A stretch of DNA of 16,297 nt from assembly GCA_046757585.1 (NCBI GenBank), contig JBHHYR010000076.1, forward strand, positions 1 to 16,297, in the 5' to 3' direction. Below, piece by piece: positions 8,569 through 14,990 of the stretch. The notes below the pieces were generated by a model that worked only from the letters and a program-made list of their open reading frames with translations, made no database searches and had not been told where the DNA came from. Source of the stretch: JBHHYR01 sp046757585 (GTDB lineage Bacteria > Desulfobacterota > Binatia > HRBIN30). Every line of letters starts with the position of its first letter. The first letter of the stretch is position 1. The position numbers and the translations under genes are program-made.

Positions 8569-9672
8569 ATGGCTGAGCTGCTCCGCATCCTTGTCGCGTT
8601 TCTCATCCTGTTCATGCAGCAGCTCGGCCAGGGCCCTGCCAAGTTGTTCCCGGTGGTCAGCACACCCACGACGGCAGCCCCACCGACCGCCACACCGACG
8701 GCGACCGCAACCCGAACGGCTACGCGGGCACCGACGGCTACGCGGACTGCTACGAGGACCCCGCAGGCGACGCCGACTCCAACACCGTTTCCGACTGCAC
8801 GGCCTTCGAGTGCAGATCCCGTCGGCTTCGAGGTGACGGGCGTCCCGCCGGCGCAGAAGCTGCCCTCGGCGCTGTTGATCTACCCGTTGGTCCGGGCCTC
8901 CGGCAGCGAGGACACGCGTATCGAGCTCATGAACCTCACGAGCCAGCCTGTGTCGGCGCAGTGCTTTTACGTGACCAGCGGAACGTGCAACGAAATCGGG
9001 TTCTTCGTCACTCTGACGGCGAATCAGCCGATTTCGTGGATGGTCGGCGCCGGATCGAACGGGAATGGGCGCCGAGTGGCGCCGGCATTCTTCGGCGATG
9101 GCGAACTCAAATGCATCGTCGTCCCGCGGACGCCGGACCTCAGTTCACACAATGCGTTGCAGGGCCGTGGCCTGCTGTCCGATGCGAGCGGACAGACGCT
9201 CGGCTACGCGGCGATCGGCTTCCGCCGCTTGACGCCGGGAGACTTCAGCGGCGTCGTGCCGCTCGATGGGATCACGTACGAACAGTGCCCGGACCGGCTG
9301 CACTTTCAGGTGCTGCCGAGCCAAGGGGGGCCTGACAGTGAGTTGGTGTTGGTCCCGTGCTCACAGGATCTACTGTTACAAGTGCCGTCCACGGCGAAGG
9401 TTCAACTGGCCGTGATCAACGAGTTTGAGCAGCGGTTCTCCGGAGCCACGACCGTGAAGTGCTTCAACCGTCTCGCCTTCAGCAGCTTGCCGCCGCTGCG
9501 GCAGAGCAGTGCTGGAACCGACACGGCGCATCTGATTGTGCGCGGCACGGACGTTCCGGTCGTCGGTCTGGTCATCGACCGCTTTACCGTGCCCGGGGGC
9601 ATGGCCGTCTCGACCTCGAGCAACGCGCCGTTCCTCGAGGGCGGCCGGCCGGCGATCGTGCACCTCCCCTGA
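8569..9672 (+). CDS. Exported or membrane-anchored protein of unknown function, second tandem paralog, with Thr/Pro linker
   Basis: A 367-residue paralog of the preceding gene product and also an unrecognised family. The N-terminus has a hydrophobic stretch (residues 4-16, LLRILVAFLILFM) that may be a signal peptide or an anchor, as no clear cleavage site is seen. Residues 31-83 form a low-complexity Thr/Pro/Ala/Arg linker that the first paralog lacks. From about residue 95 the shared domain runs QKLPSALLIYPLV to GGRPAIVHLP, with the same six cysteines. The ATG is only 6 nt after the TAG of the first gene and in the same frame, so reinitiation or coupling is likely. The Shine-Dalgarno signal is weak (AGG). 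A plausible architecture is a membrane- or wall-proximal anchor, a flexible spacer and an outward-facing beta-rich domain, but that is inference. It ends at TGA 9670-9672, convergent with the beta-propeller gene. Confidence 0.8.
   Translation: MAELLRILVAFLILFMQQLGQGPAKLFPVVSTPTTAAPPTATPTATATRTATRAPTATRTATRTPQATPTPTPFPTARPSSADPVGFEVTGVPPAQKLPSALLIYPLVRASGSEDTRIELMNLTSQPVSAQCFYVTSGTCNEIGFFVTLTANQPISWMVGAGSNGNGRRVAPAFFGDGELKCIVVPRTPDLSSHNALQGRGLLSDASGQTLGYAAIGFRRLTPGDFSGVVPLDGITYEQCPDRLHFQVLPSQGGPDSELVLVPCSQDLLLQVPSTAKVQLAVINEFEQRFSGATTVKCFNRLAFSSLPPLRQSSAGTDTAHLIVRGTDVPVVGLVIDRFTVPGGMAVSTSSNAPFLEGGRPAIVHLP
8659..8817 (+). repeat. Low-complexity Thr/Pro/Ala/Arg-coding repeat tract
   Basis: This stretch encodes the linker of the second paralog, residues 31-83. 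At the DNA level ACGGCTACGCGG occurs at 8716-8727 and 8734-8745 (18-nt period), and ACTGCTACGAGG follows directly at 8746-8757, a diverged third copy. Such tracts commonly act as extended spacers in surface proteins and can change length by slippage or unequal exchange. Similar linkers are, from memory, frequent in exported proteins of Binatia. Confidence 0.75.
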
Positions 9673-9703
9673 TAATCGGTTTTCAGCCGGACAGCGCAGC
9701 CAG

Positions 9704-9748
9704 CCGCCTCCGCTGCTCTGCGTGCAGCATCCCCGGCGCCCGAGGCGG
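9704..9748. terminator. Inverted repeat in the convergent gap; possible bidirectional terminator
   Basis: Between two converging genes, CCGCCTC at 9704-9710 pairs with GAGGCGG at 9742-9748. Inside it GCTGC at 9712-9716 pairs with GCAGC at 9724-9728. The structure is asymmetric, with a 13-nt unpaired segment on one side, and has no T-run on either strand. Position argues for a termination role, while the missing U-tract argues against a classical intrinsic terminator. The rest of the 9673-9832 gap shows nothing else I can support. Confidence 0.3.
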
Positions 9749-9832
9749 TCGTGTGTGTCCTGAGATGGGTGCAGCGGTGTACCCAAGCGGGCCGGGGGCG
9801 GCCGCTGACAGCTCCTCCCGACTGCCGTGGAG

Positions 9833-11482
9833 TCAATCGGATGTGGCCTTGAACCGCTCGGGCTCGTTACTCCGGTTCGTGCTGTATTGCGCCTCCCAGC
9901 ACGTGGTGCCGTTGCTGAGCTGGACCGTGACCGTCGTGTCCTGCAGCAGCGGCAACGCGGGCACGCCTAGACATGCGCCCCTGCCCTTGATCACGATCTT
10001 GGCGCGGCCGTCCGACCCGCCCGCCAGCCGCACCCGCACGATCCCATCGGCCGTGCCGAACCGGTCACGGTACTGAAAGCCCTTCTGCGTTGGCCTCCAC
10101 TGGCCACCCGCCGGGATCCGATGCGCCATGATCAGCTGATCGGCACCAGCGCTCTGATCATACACGCATAGGGTGTACCCGGTGTCAGTCAGCGGATTCC
10201 CGAAATCTGCCTGCGTGGTCGTCGCTCCCTTCTTCCACGTCCACTGCAACCTATCTCCGCGATCCGGCGTCCTGTCCCGCAGCGAGAGCACCGCGCGATG
10301 CGAGGCGACCGGCAGGCGGCATTGCGTAAGCGGGGTGGTACCCCCCGTGCAGATCCCCGCCTGACAGGTGTCGTTCCGCGTGCAGGGATTGCCGTCATCG
10401 CAGGCCAGTCCACTGTTCGGCGTCCCGGTGCACACGCCGGCTTGGCACGTATCATTCGTCGTGCACGGGTTCGCGTCATCGCACGCCATCCCGGACGGGC
10501 TGCAACTCCCGAAGGGAACCGGGACTGCGATACGCCACAGGGCGGCCGGTGAACGATCATCGGGGGGATGCGACTCGAAGGCAATCGACGTCCCGTCCGC
10601 TGACCACGACGGCGCGCTGTCTTCCTCCGCGTCGTTCTCGGTCACGCGGACCGGTGTGCCACCGGCAGCCGCGACCACGAAGATGTTGGGTACTGCCAGT
10701 CCTCCGAAGTCCGACGAGTAGACGATCCACTGGCCATCGGGTGACCAGCTCGCGTCGGTATCGCTGGTACCGTTTGTCACTTGTTGGGTACTGCTCCCGT
10801 CCGGGACCACGGTGTAGAGATTCCAGACCTCGCTGTCGCCGCTGCGCCGCTGAAACAGGATCCGGTCGCCCGAGGGGGACCAATTCGGTTGCCGATTGTC
10901 GGTATCAGTACCGGGCCCGTCGACCAGCTGCGTCAGCCCCGTGCCGTCAGCCCGCACCTTCCAAATGCTGCCACGCTGCTGGAGCTCACGCTCGTCTCCG
11001 ACGGATTCGAAGACGATCCACTGGCCGTCGGGCGCGTAGCTCGGTTCCTGATAGTGGAAAAACGGCGCCGTTTGATGCGTGACGCGGACGAGGCCGGTCC
11101 CGTCAGGTGCCGCGGTCCAGATCTCGTCAGTACCCTGGCGGTCGGACGAGAAGGCGATGCGGTTGGTAGCGCCGTTCCAGCTGCTGCCTGGTAGGTTGAC
11201 GCTGGTATGACCGGGCTCATCCAGCAAGACAACGGGAACACCGTCGGCGAGCGAAAGTGTATAGACGCCAGCGTCGCCCCGGTTGTAGCCGGAGTGGAAC
11301 CGCGTGAACAGGAGCATCTGCGCAGCAGCCGAAAACGCCGGGTTCTGGGCGCTCGTCCCATCGGCCGGCGCATAGACGCGCCGGGCCTGATCCCCTCGGC
11401 AGCTGGCAAAGGACTGGGCGCGAAGAGCGGGCAGCACCAGGCCGGCGAGCACCACCACCCGGATACCGCCGAGGCTGTTCAT
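9833..11482 (-). CDS. Exported TolB/PD40-type beta-propeller protein with Cys-rich repeats and a C-terminal module
   Basis: A 549-residue protein with a short signal peptide (VVVLAGLVLPALRA, then QSFA). Residues about 48-305 hold six PD40/WD40-like blades, for example PSYAPDGQWIVFES, PNWSPSGDRILFQ, ASWSPDGQWIVYSS and PSWSADGTSIAFES. This gives a six-bladed propeller like the C-terminal half of TolB. Residues 327-381 carry two Cys-rich repeats (CDDANPCTTNDTCQAGVC and a near copy). Residues 395-549 form a C-terminal module beginning near LSLRDRTPDRGDRLQWTWKK and including GYTLCVYDQS, IPAGGQW, KIVIKGRGACLGVPALPL and TCWEAQYS. It is not TolB itself: there is no TolB N-terminal domain and no tol/pal neighbours. 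It is probably extracytoplasmic, and the propeller may bind a partner protein or glycan. ATG 11482 is the first possible start because TAA lies in frame four codons upstream. Confidence 0.85.
   Translation of the reverse strand: MNSLGGIRVVVLAGLVLPALRAQSFASCRGDQARRVYAPADGTSAQNPAFSAAAQMLLFTRFHSGYNRGDAGVYTLSLADGVPVVLLDEPGHTSVNLPGSSWNGATNRIAFSSDRQGTDEIWTAAPDGTGLVRVTHQTAPFFHYQEPSYAPDGQWIVFESVGDERELQQRGSIWKVRADGTGLTQLVDGPGTDTDNRQPNWSPSGDRILFQRRSGDSEVWNLYTVVPDGSSTQQVTNGTSDTDASWSPDGQWIVYSSDFGGLAVPNIFVVAAAGGTPVRVTENDAEEDSAPSWSADGTSIAFESHPPDDRSPAALWRIAVPVPFGSCSPSGMACDDANPCTTNDTCQAGVCTGTPNSGLACDDGNPCTRNDTCQAGICTGGTTPLTQCRLPVASHRAVLSLRDRTPDRGDRLQWTWKKGATTTQADFGNPLTDTGYTLCVYDQSAGADQLIMAHRIPAGGQWRPTQKGFQYRDRFGTADGIVRVRLAGGSDGRAKIVIKGRGACLGVPALPLLQDTTVTVQLSNGTTCWEAQYSTNRSNEPERFKATSD
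10340..10486 (-). repeat. Two tandem Cys-rich repeats (27-residue period)
   Basis: Residues 333-359 and 360-381 of the beta-propeller protein repeat the pattern A-C-D-D-x-N-P-C-T-x-N-D-T-C-Q-A-G-x-C-T-G, with four cysteines per copy. The DNA copies are clearly related, with an 81-nt period. Such modules are common in myxobacterial and other deltaproteobacterial secreted proteins, usually as disulfide-bonded spacers between domains. The second copy is truncated just before the C-terminal module. Confidence 0.85.
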
Positions 11483-11490
11483 GTACCGGC

Positions 11491-11519
11491 CTTATACCAC
11501 GGGGCACAGCCTCAGGTAA
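11491..11519 (-). promoter_or_regulatory. Candidate sigma-70-type promoter of the beta-propeller gene
   Basis: On the minus strand TTACCT (positions 11519-11514) and TATAAG (11496-11491) are separated by 17 nt. The -10 matches five of six consensus positions, the -35 three of six. Only eight bases separate the -10 from the ATG at 11482, so transcription would begin within about three bases of the start codon, giving a leaderless or nearly leaderless mRNA. Confidence 0.4.
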
Positions 11520-11657
11520 GGGAAATCGCGCCACGCCGATGCGCGCGTCGCCCCCCGCCCGGACGTTTCCCTCTCTGTCTCCGGTGGCACGCCCTCAAGC
11601 CGCATGGTAGGCTCCGGTACGTGGTCAAGAGTGCTGCGCCTCCACACGGAGAGCAAC

Positions 11658-11705
11658 ATGAGGAGTTGGACAGCTCGCAGTCGAGCGCGCGTTTCCGAGC
11701 CATGA
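11658..11705 (+). CDS. Possible 15-codon leader ORF overlapping the MOSC gene
   Basis: A short ORF, MRSWTARSRARVSEP, begins at ATG 11658 with GGAGAG at a suitable distance upstream. Its TGA at 11703-11705 overlaps the MOSC ATG (11702-11704) as ATGA. The MOSC start itself has no recognisable Shine-Dalgarno sequence, so translation of this peptide could deliver ribosomes to it. The peptide has four Arg in 15 residues and two Trp/Thr positions but no run of one amino acid that would indicate classical attenuation. ORFs this short arise by chance, so the call rests on the ribosome-site and overlap geometry alone. Confidence 0.35.
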   Translation: MRSWTARSRARVSEP

Positions 11706-12343
11706 AAGTCGTCTCCCTCAATGTCGGGCTTCCGCGCGAGGTTTCCTGGAACGGCAAGACCGTCCCGACGGGTATCTTCAAGGAGGCAGTGGCTGGCCGC
11801 CTGCGGCTCGAGCGCCTCAACTTCCAAGGCGATCGGCAAGCGGATTTGTCGGTCCATGGAGGCGTTGCGAAGGCCGTCTACGCGTACCCGAGCGAGCACT
11901 ATCCGTTCTGGGGCGAGACGCTCGGGGGCGCCGAGCTTGCCTGGGGAGCGTTCGGCGAGAACCTCACGACCGAGGGGCTCACCGAGGATGCGGTGTGCAT
12001 CGGCGACCGCTTCCGTGTGGGAACGGCCGAGCTCGTCGTCAGTCAGCCCCGGGTACCCTGTTTCAAGCTTGGCCTCCGTTTCAACCGCCCCGACATGGTG
12101 AAGCGTTTCGAGCACAGCGGACGTAGCGGCTTCTATCTTGCCGTTGTCGCTGAGGGTGAGGTGGGCGCCGGCGATCGGATCGAGCGCGTGTCGAGCGAAC
12201 CGATGTCATTGAGCGTTGCGGAGGTCCTGCAGGCGTATAGGGGGCAGGACGCTTCGCTCGTTGCGCGGGCCAGCCAGATCGCGGGGCTGCCGGTGGAGTG
12301 GCGCCGGCACCTTTGCGACCGCCTGCAGAAACTCCGGCCTTGA
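11702..12343 (+). CDS. MOSC domain protein, YiiM-like
   Basis: A 213-residue MOSC protein of the YiiM type. The start MKVVSLNVGLPREV is the typical family N-terminus. VHGGVAKAVYAYPSEHY at about 51-67, AFGENLTTEGLTED at about 83-96 and VSQPRVPCFKLG around residue 120 follow, the last containing the conserved cysteine expected to hold the molybdenum cofactor. A C-terminal 3-alpha segment (about 165-205, LSVAEVLQAYRG to LCDRLQKL) is present. In E. coli YiiM reduces N-hydroxylated bases such as 6-hydroxylaminopurine using the molybdenum cofactor; the same role here is inference. The frame is open upstream to 11207, but that part runs antisense through the beta-propeller gene, so the family-typical ATG at 11702 is used. 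A hairpin follows the stop codon, and the sulfotransferase gene starts 103 nt downstream. Confidence 0.92.
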   Translation: MKVVSLNVGLPREVSWNGKTVPTGIFKEAVAGRLRLERLNFQGDRQADLSVHGGVAKAVYAYPSEHYPFWGETLGGAELAWGAFGENLTTEGLTEDAVCIGDRFRVGTAELVVSQPRVPCFKLGLRFNRPDMVKRFEHSGRSGFYLAVVAEGEVGAGDRIERVSSEPMSLSVAEVLQAYRGQDASLVARASQIAGLPVEWRRHLCDRLQKLRP

Positions 12344-12362
12344 GCAACCAGCGGCATTCCAC

Positions 12363-12390
12363 CCCGCTGCAGCTCACCCGCCGCAGCGGG
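12363..12390 (+). terminator. Stem-loop after the MOSC gene
   Basis: CCCGCTGC (12363-12370) and GCAGCGGG (12383-12390) form a perfect 8-bp GC-rich stem with a 12-nt loop, beginning 20 nt past the MOSC stop. No T-run follows, so it may be a weak terminator, an mRNA-stabilising 3' structure or an attenuator ahead of the sulfotransferase gene. Confidence 0.35.
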
Positions 12391-12433
12391 CGCTGATCGA
12401 TCCGTTGCGCGGGAAAGGAAGGCTCCGGGTGTC

Positions 12434-12439
12434 AAGGAG
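12434..12439 (+). promoter_or_regulatory. Ribosome binding site fixing the sulfotransferase start
   Basis: AAGGAG lies 7 nt before GTG 12447. It lies inside any reading that begins at the in-frame GTG 12429 and is far from upstream starts in the same open frame, so GTG 12447 is the preferred initiation codon. Confidence 0.75.
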
Positions 12440-12446
12440 TGGGCCT

Positions 12447-13295
12447 GTGATCGACGCTGTAACCCGACAGCAGCTCCAGTATGTCCGCGTGCCCGATCCC
12501 ACGATCAGCCTCGAACACTTTCCGAATTTTCTGATCGCCGGGCCACAACGAACCGGCACGACGTGGCTGCATGCACACTTACGCTTTCATCCGGAAATCT
12601 TCCTGTCGGAGCCGAAGGAACTGTTCTTCTTCAGCACCCTGAAACGTCCGGGCAGCCCACGCTTCCAGTCGAACGATCTCGGTTGGTACCTGCAATTCTT
12701 CCGCGATCCCCTGTGGCGAAGGGCGCTCAAGAGCGCTATCACTCTGTGGAAATATCGCGAACCGTACCGGCCCACGGTGCGGGGCGAAGCCACGGCAAGC
12801 TACGCAGCGCTGGATCGTGACGTCATCCGGGAGATCGCGCTGCTCAACCCCAACATCAAGCTCATTCTGATGATCCGCAACCCCGTTGACCGGGCATGGT
12901 CGCATGCGAAGAAGGACCTGATCCGCAAGCGCCACCGGCAGCTCGAAGACGTGCCGGAAGCCGAGTTCAGGCAATTCTTCAATGAAAGCTACCAGCGGCA
13001 GTGCGCGCGATACGTCGAGAACTACGACAACTGGGCAACGTATCTGAAGGCGGGCAACATCCTGGTCGGTCTGTTCGACGATATCGCCTCACGGCCCGAG
13101 GAGCTACTCCTGGACGTCATGGCCTTCCTCGGCGTCCGCAGCGATCGGCGCTACGTCGACGCGGGAGTGAGGAAGCCGGTCAACCCGACGAGTCCGTCAG
13201 AGATTCCACCTCAGCACCGCCGGTTCTTGGAGGAGCTGCTGGCGCAAGAGCTGGCGCACCTCAAAGAGCGATTCGGCTTGTCATGGTCCCGCTGA
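12447..13295 (+). CDS. Sulfotransferase (PAPS-dependent, NDST-like P-loop)
   Basis: A 282-residue sulfotransferase that would move a sulfuryl group from PAPS to a hydroxyl or amine of an unknown acceptor. The 5'-phosphosulfate loop is AGPQRTGTTWLHAHL at residues 31-45, followed by HPEIFLSEPKELFFF. The 3'-phosphate-binding motif is IRNPVDRAWSHAKKDL near residue 140, with the expected Arg and Ser. KPVNPTSPSEIPPQHRRFLEELLAQE near the C-terminus matches the PAPS-contact region of heparan sulfate-type enzymes. The loop reads QRTGTT where the animal N-deacetylase/N-sulfotransferase loop reads QKTGTT, so Arg stands at the usual catalytic Lys. Arg at this position is also common in bacterial members. 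The protein has no signal peptide or membrane segment. The acceptor could be a glycan, lipid or small metabolite. The gene is possibly co-transcribed with the MOSC gene. It ends 135 nt from the convergent aldehyde dehydrogenase gene. Confidence 0.92.
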   Translation: MIDAVTRQQLQYVRVPDPTISLEHFPNFLIAGPQRTGTTWLHAHLRFHPEIFLSEPKELFFFSTLKRPGSPRFQSNDLGWYLQFFRDPLWRRALKSAITLWKYREPYRPTVRGEATASYAALDRDVIREIALLNPNIKLILMIRNPVDRAWSHAKKDLIRKRHRQLEDVPEAEFRQFFNESYQRQCARYVENYDNWATYLKAGNILVGLFDDIASRPEELLLDVMAFLGVRSDRRYVDAGVRKPVNPTSPSEIPPQHRRFLEELLAQELAHLKERFGLSWSR

Positions 13296-13430
13296 GGCAC
13301 GCTGCCGGCAGGTGTCACCGCGTCTGCCGGCGCGGAGTGCCCTTGCGCGACACCGGAAATGTGAATGTCCAATGAGCAGGGTCTCCCATGCAAACGGTCT
13401 CCGGCCGGCCCGAACAAGCATGACTTCGCA

Positions 13431-14900
13431 TCAGTAAAAACCGAGCGGTTCCCGGCCAAAGTCGATGAGCACGCTTTTCGTCTGGGTGTAGGCGCGGAGG
13501 GTTTCGAAGGCCATCTCCCGTCCGATACCGCTCTTCTTATACCCGCCAACCGGCGCGCCGGAGGGAGTGTTCGCGAACCGGTTGATCCAGACTGTGCCGA
13601 ACTGGAGAGCGCGGGCCGTTTGGTGTGCCACGACAACATCGCGCGTCCAGATCGAGGCGGTGAGGCCGTACGAGACGCCGTTGGCCTCTGCCAGCATTTG
13701 CTCACGGTCGCGCCACGTCAGGACGGAGAGGACGGGACCGAAGATCTCCTCCTGGGCGATGCGCATGTCGTTGCGCACCCCTTGAAAGATCGCCGGCACG
13801 ATGAACAACCCGTTCGGGAAGCCGGAGACGCTGGCGGGCTCTCCTCCACACACAAGAGTAGCACCCTCTTGCTTGCCGATTTCGATGTAGCGGAGGACCT
13901 TGTCGAATTGCTCGCGCGAGATCACGGCCCCGAGCTGCGTCTCCATGTCCAGCGGATCTCCGATTCTGATCTCCCGCACCTTCCGGAGGAGCCGGTCGAG
14001 AAAGGGCTTTTCGATGTCCGCATGAAGGAACAGGCGGGAGGCCGACAGGCACTGCTGGCCGTTGAAGGCACAGAAGCCCATGATGGTTCCCTCGACGGCC
14101 TTCTCGATGTCGCAATCCGGGAAGATGATGCCGGGGCCCTTGCCGCCCAGTTCCAAGGTGGTGGGAACAATATTCGCGGACGCGTACTGGAGGATCAGAC
14201 GGCCCGTGCTGGTCTCTCCCGTGAAAGCAATTCGGCGTACGGCGGGATGCTGCGCCAGGGGAGCGCCGGCGGTCGGACCGAAGCCCGTCACCACGTTCAG
14301 GACCCCACGCGGGAGGAGATCCTGGATCTCCTTGACCACCTCGAGGAGGGACAGCGGCGTCTGCTCGGCGGGCTTGAGCACCACCGTGTTCCCGGCACCG
14401 AGCGCCGGTCCCAGCTTGAGTGCCACCATGAGCAGGGGCACGTTCCATGGAATGATCTGGCCGACCACGCCGATGGGCTCGTGCAGCGTGTAGCGCATGC
14501 CGCCGGCAACCTCGACCGCGTTACCCTCGAGGATCTGGGCGGCGGCGGCGAAGTACCCGAACTGATCGATCGTCAGCGGGAGATCGATCGCGAGGATCTC
14601 GCGCAGCGGGCGGCCGTTGTTGAGACATTCCGCCTCACTGAACTCGCGACACTTGCGTTCCAGCCGATCGGCGATCTCCAGGAGAATGGCTGCCCGTTCG
14701 CGCGGCGGCGTGCATCCCCACCCCGGCGCCGCGGACTGTGCGGCCCGGACCGCCCGATCCACGTCCTCGGCGTTGCCCGACTGGACCCGTGCCAGTACCT
14801 CTTGCGTTGCCGGGTTGTACGTCTCGAAAGTGTCCCCCGACGTCGATGGCACCCATTCCCCGTTGATGAAGTGGTGATAGACGCTGTCGAATGTGTACAT
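13431..14900 (-). CDS. NAD(P)-dependent aldehyde dehydrogenase
   Basis: A 489-residue member of the aldehyde dehydrogenase superfamily, oxidising an aldehyde to its acid in the cytoplasm. Catalytic and cofactor residues are visible: N153 in IIPWNVP, K176 in VVLKPAEQTPLS, E250 in LELGGKGP and the nucleophile C284 in FNGQQCLSASR. EEIFGPVLSVL lies further on and a C-terminal GGYKKSGIGREMAFETL is typical of betaine/phenylacetaldehyde-like enzymes. The substrate cannot be fixed by reading alone. The start ATG at 14900 is supported by AAAGGAG nine to ten bases upstream. It follows the alcohol dehydrogenase gene on the same strand with a 90-nt gap holding two small hairpins, so the two may form an alcohol-to-acid pair. 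Its stop faces the sulfotransferase gene, and no clear terminator was seen in 13296-13430. Confidence 0.95.
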   Translation of the reverse strand: MYTFDSVYHHFINGEWVPSTSGDTFETYNPATQEVLARVQSGNAEDVDRAVRAAQSAAPGWGCTPPRERAAILLEIADRLERKCREFSEAECLNNGRPLREILAIDLPLTIDQFGYFAAAAQILEGNAVEVAGGMRYTLHEPIGVVGQIIPWNVPLLMVALKLGPALGAGNTVVLKPAEQTPLSLLEVVKEIQDLLPRGVLNVVTGFGPTAGAPLAQHPAVRRIAFTGETSTGRLILQYASANIVPTTLELGGKGPGIIFPDCDIEKAVEGTIMGFCAFNGQQCLSASRLFLHADIEKPFLDRLLRKVREIRIGDPLDMETQLGAVISREQFDKVLRYIEIGKQEGATLVCGGEPASVSGFPNGLFIVPAIFQGVRNDMRIAQEEIFGPVLSVLTWRDREQMLAEANGVSYGLTASIWTRDVVVAHQTARALQFGTVWINRFANTPSGAPVGGYKKSGIGREMAFETLRAYTQTKSVLIDFGREPLGFY

Positions 14901-14922
14901 GCAAGCCCACTCCTTTCACCAG

Positions 14923-14956
14923 CCCGAGAAGTCGGGTCTGCTTCCCGTCCCACGGG
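14923..14956. other. Two small tandem hairpins between the dehydrogenase genes
   Basis: CCCGA-GAAG-TCGGG (14923-14936) and CCCGT-CCC-ACGGG (14944-14956) are two perfect 5-bp stems separated by 7 nt, in the 90-nt gap between the alcohol and aldehyde dehydrogenase genes. They lie upstream of the aldehyde dehydrogenase ribosome site. They could set relative expression through mRNA processing or partial termination, or could be chance in GC-rich DNA. Confidence 0.3.
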
Positions 14957-14990
14957 CGATGGCTCGGAAGGCGGGCCGATTTCCCGGACG

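Noticed and set aside
10340..10486. CRISPR-like or other non-coding tandem repeat
   Set aside because: The 81-nt period lies in a coding frame and encodes conserved cysteine spacing, so it is a protein repeat.
9833..11482. Identification of the beta-propeller protein as TolB
   Set aside because: The TolB N-terminal domain is missing, there are extra Cys-rich and C-terminal modules, and no tol or pal genes are adjacent.
11207..11701. Upstream extension of the MOSC reading frame
   Set aside because: It overlaps the signal peptide and propeller coding region on the other strand, and the MOSC family N-terminus starts exactly at 11702.
13302..13354. CTGCCGGCAG and a GGTGTC/GACACC pair after the sulfotransferase gene
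   Set aside because: The stems are short, the larger pair has a 32-nt loop, and no T-run follows, so a terminator call is not justified.
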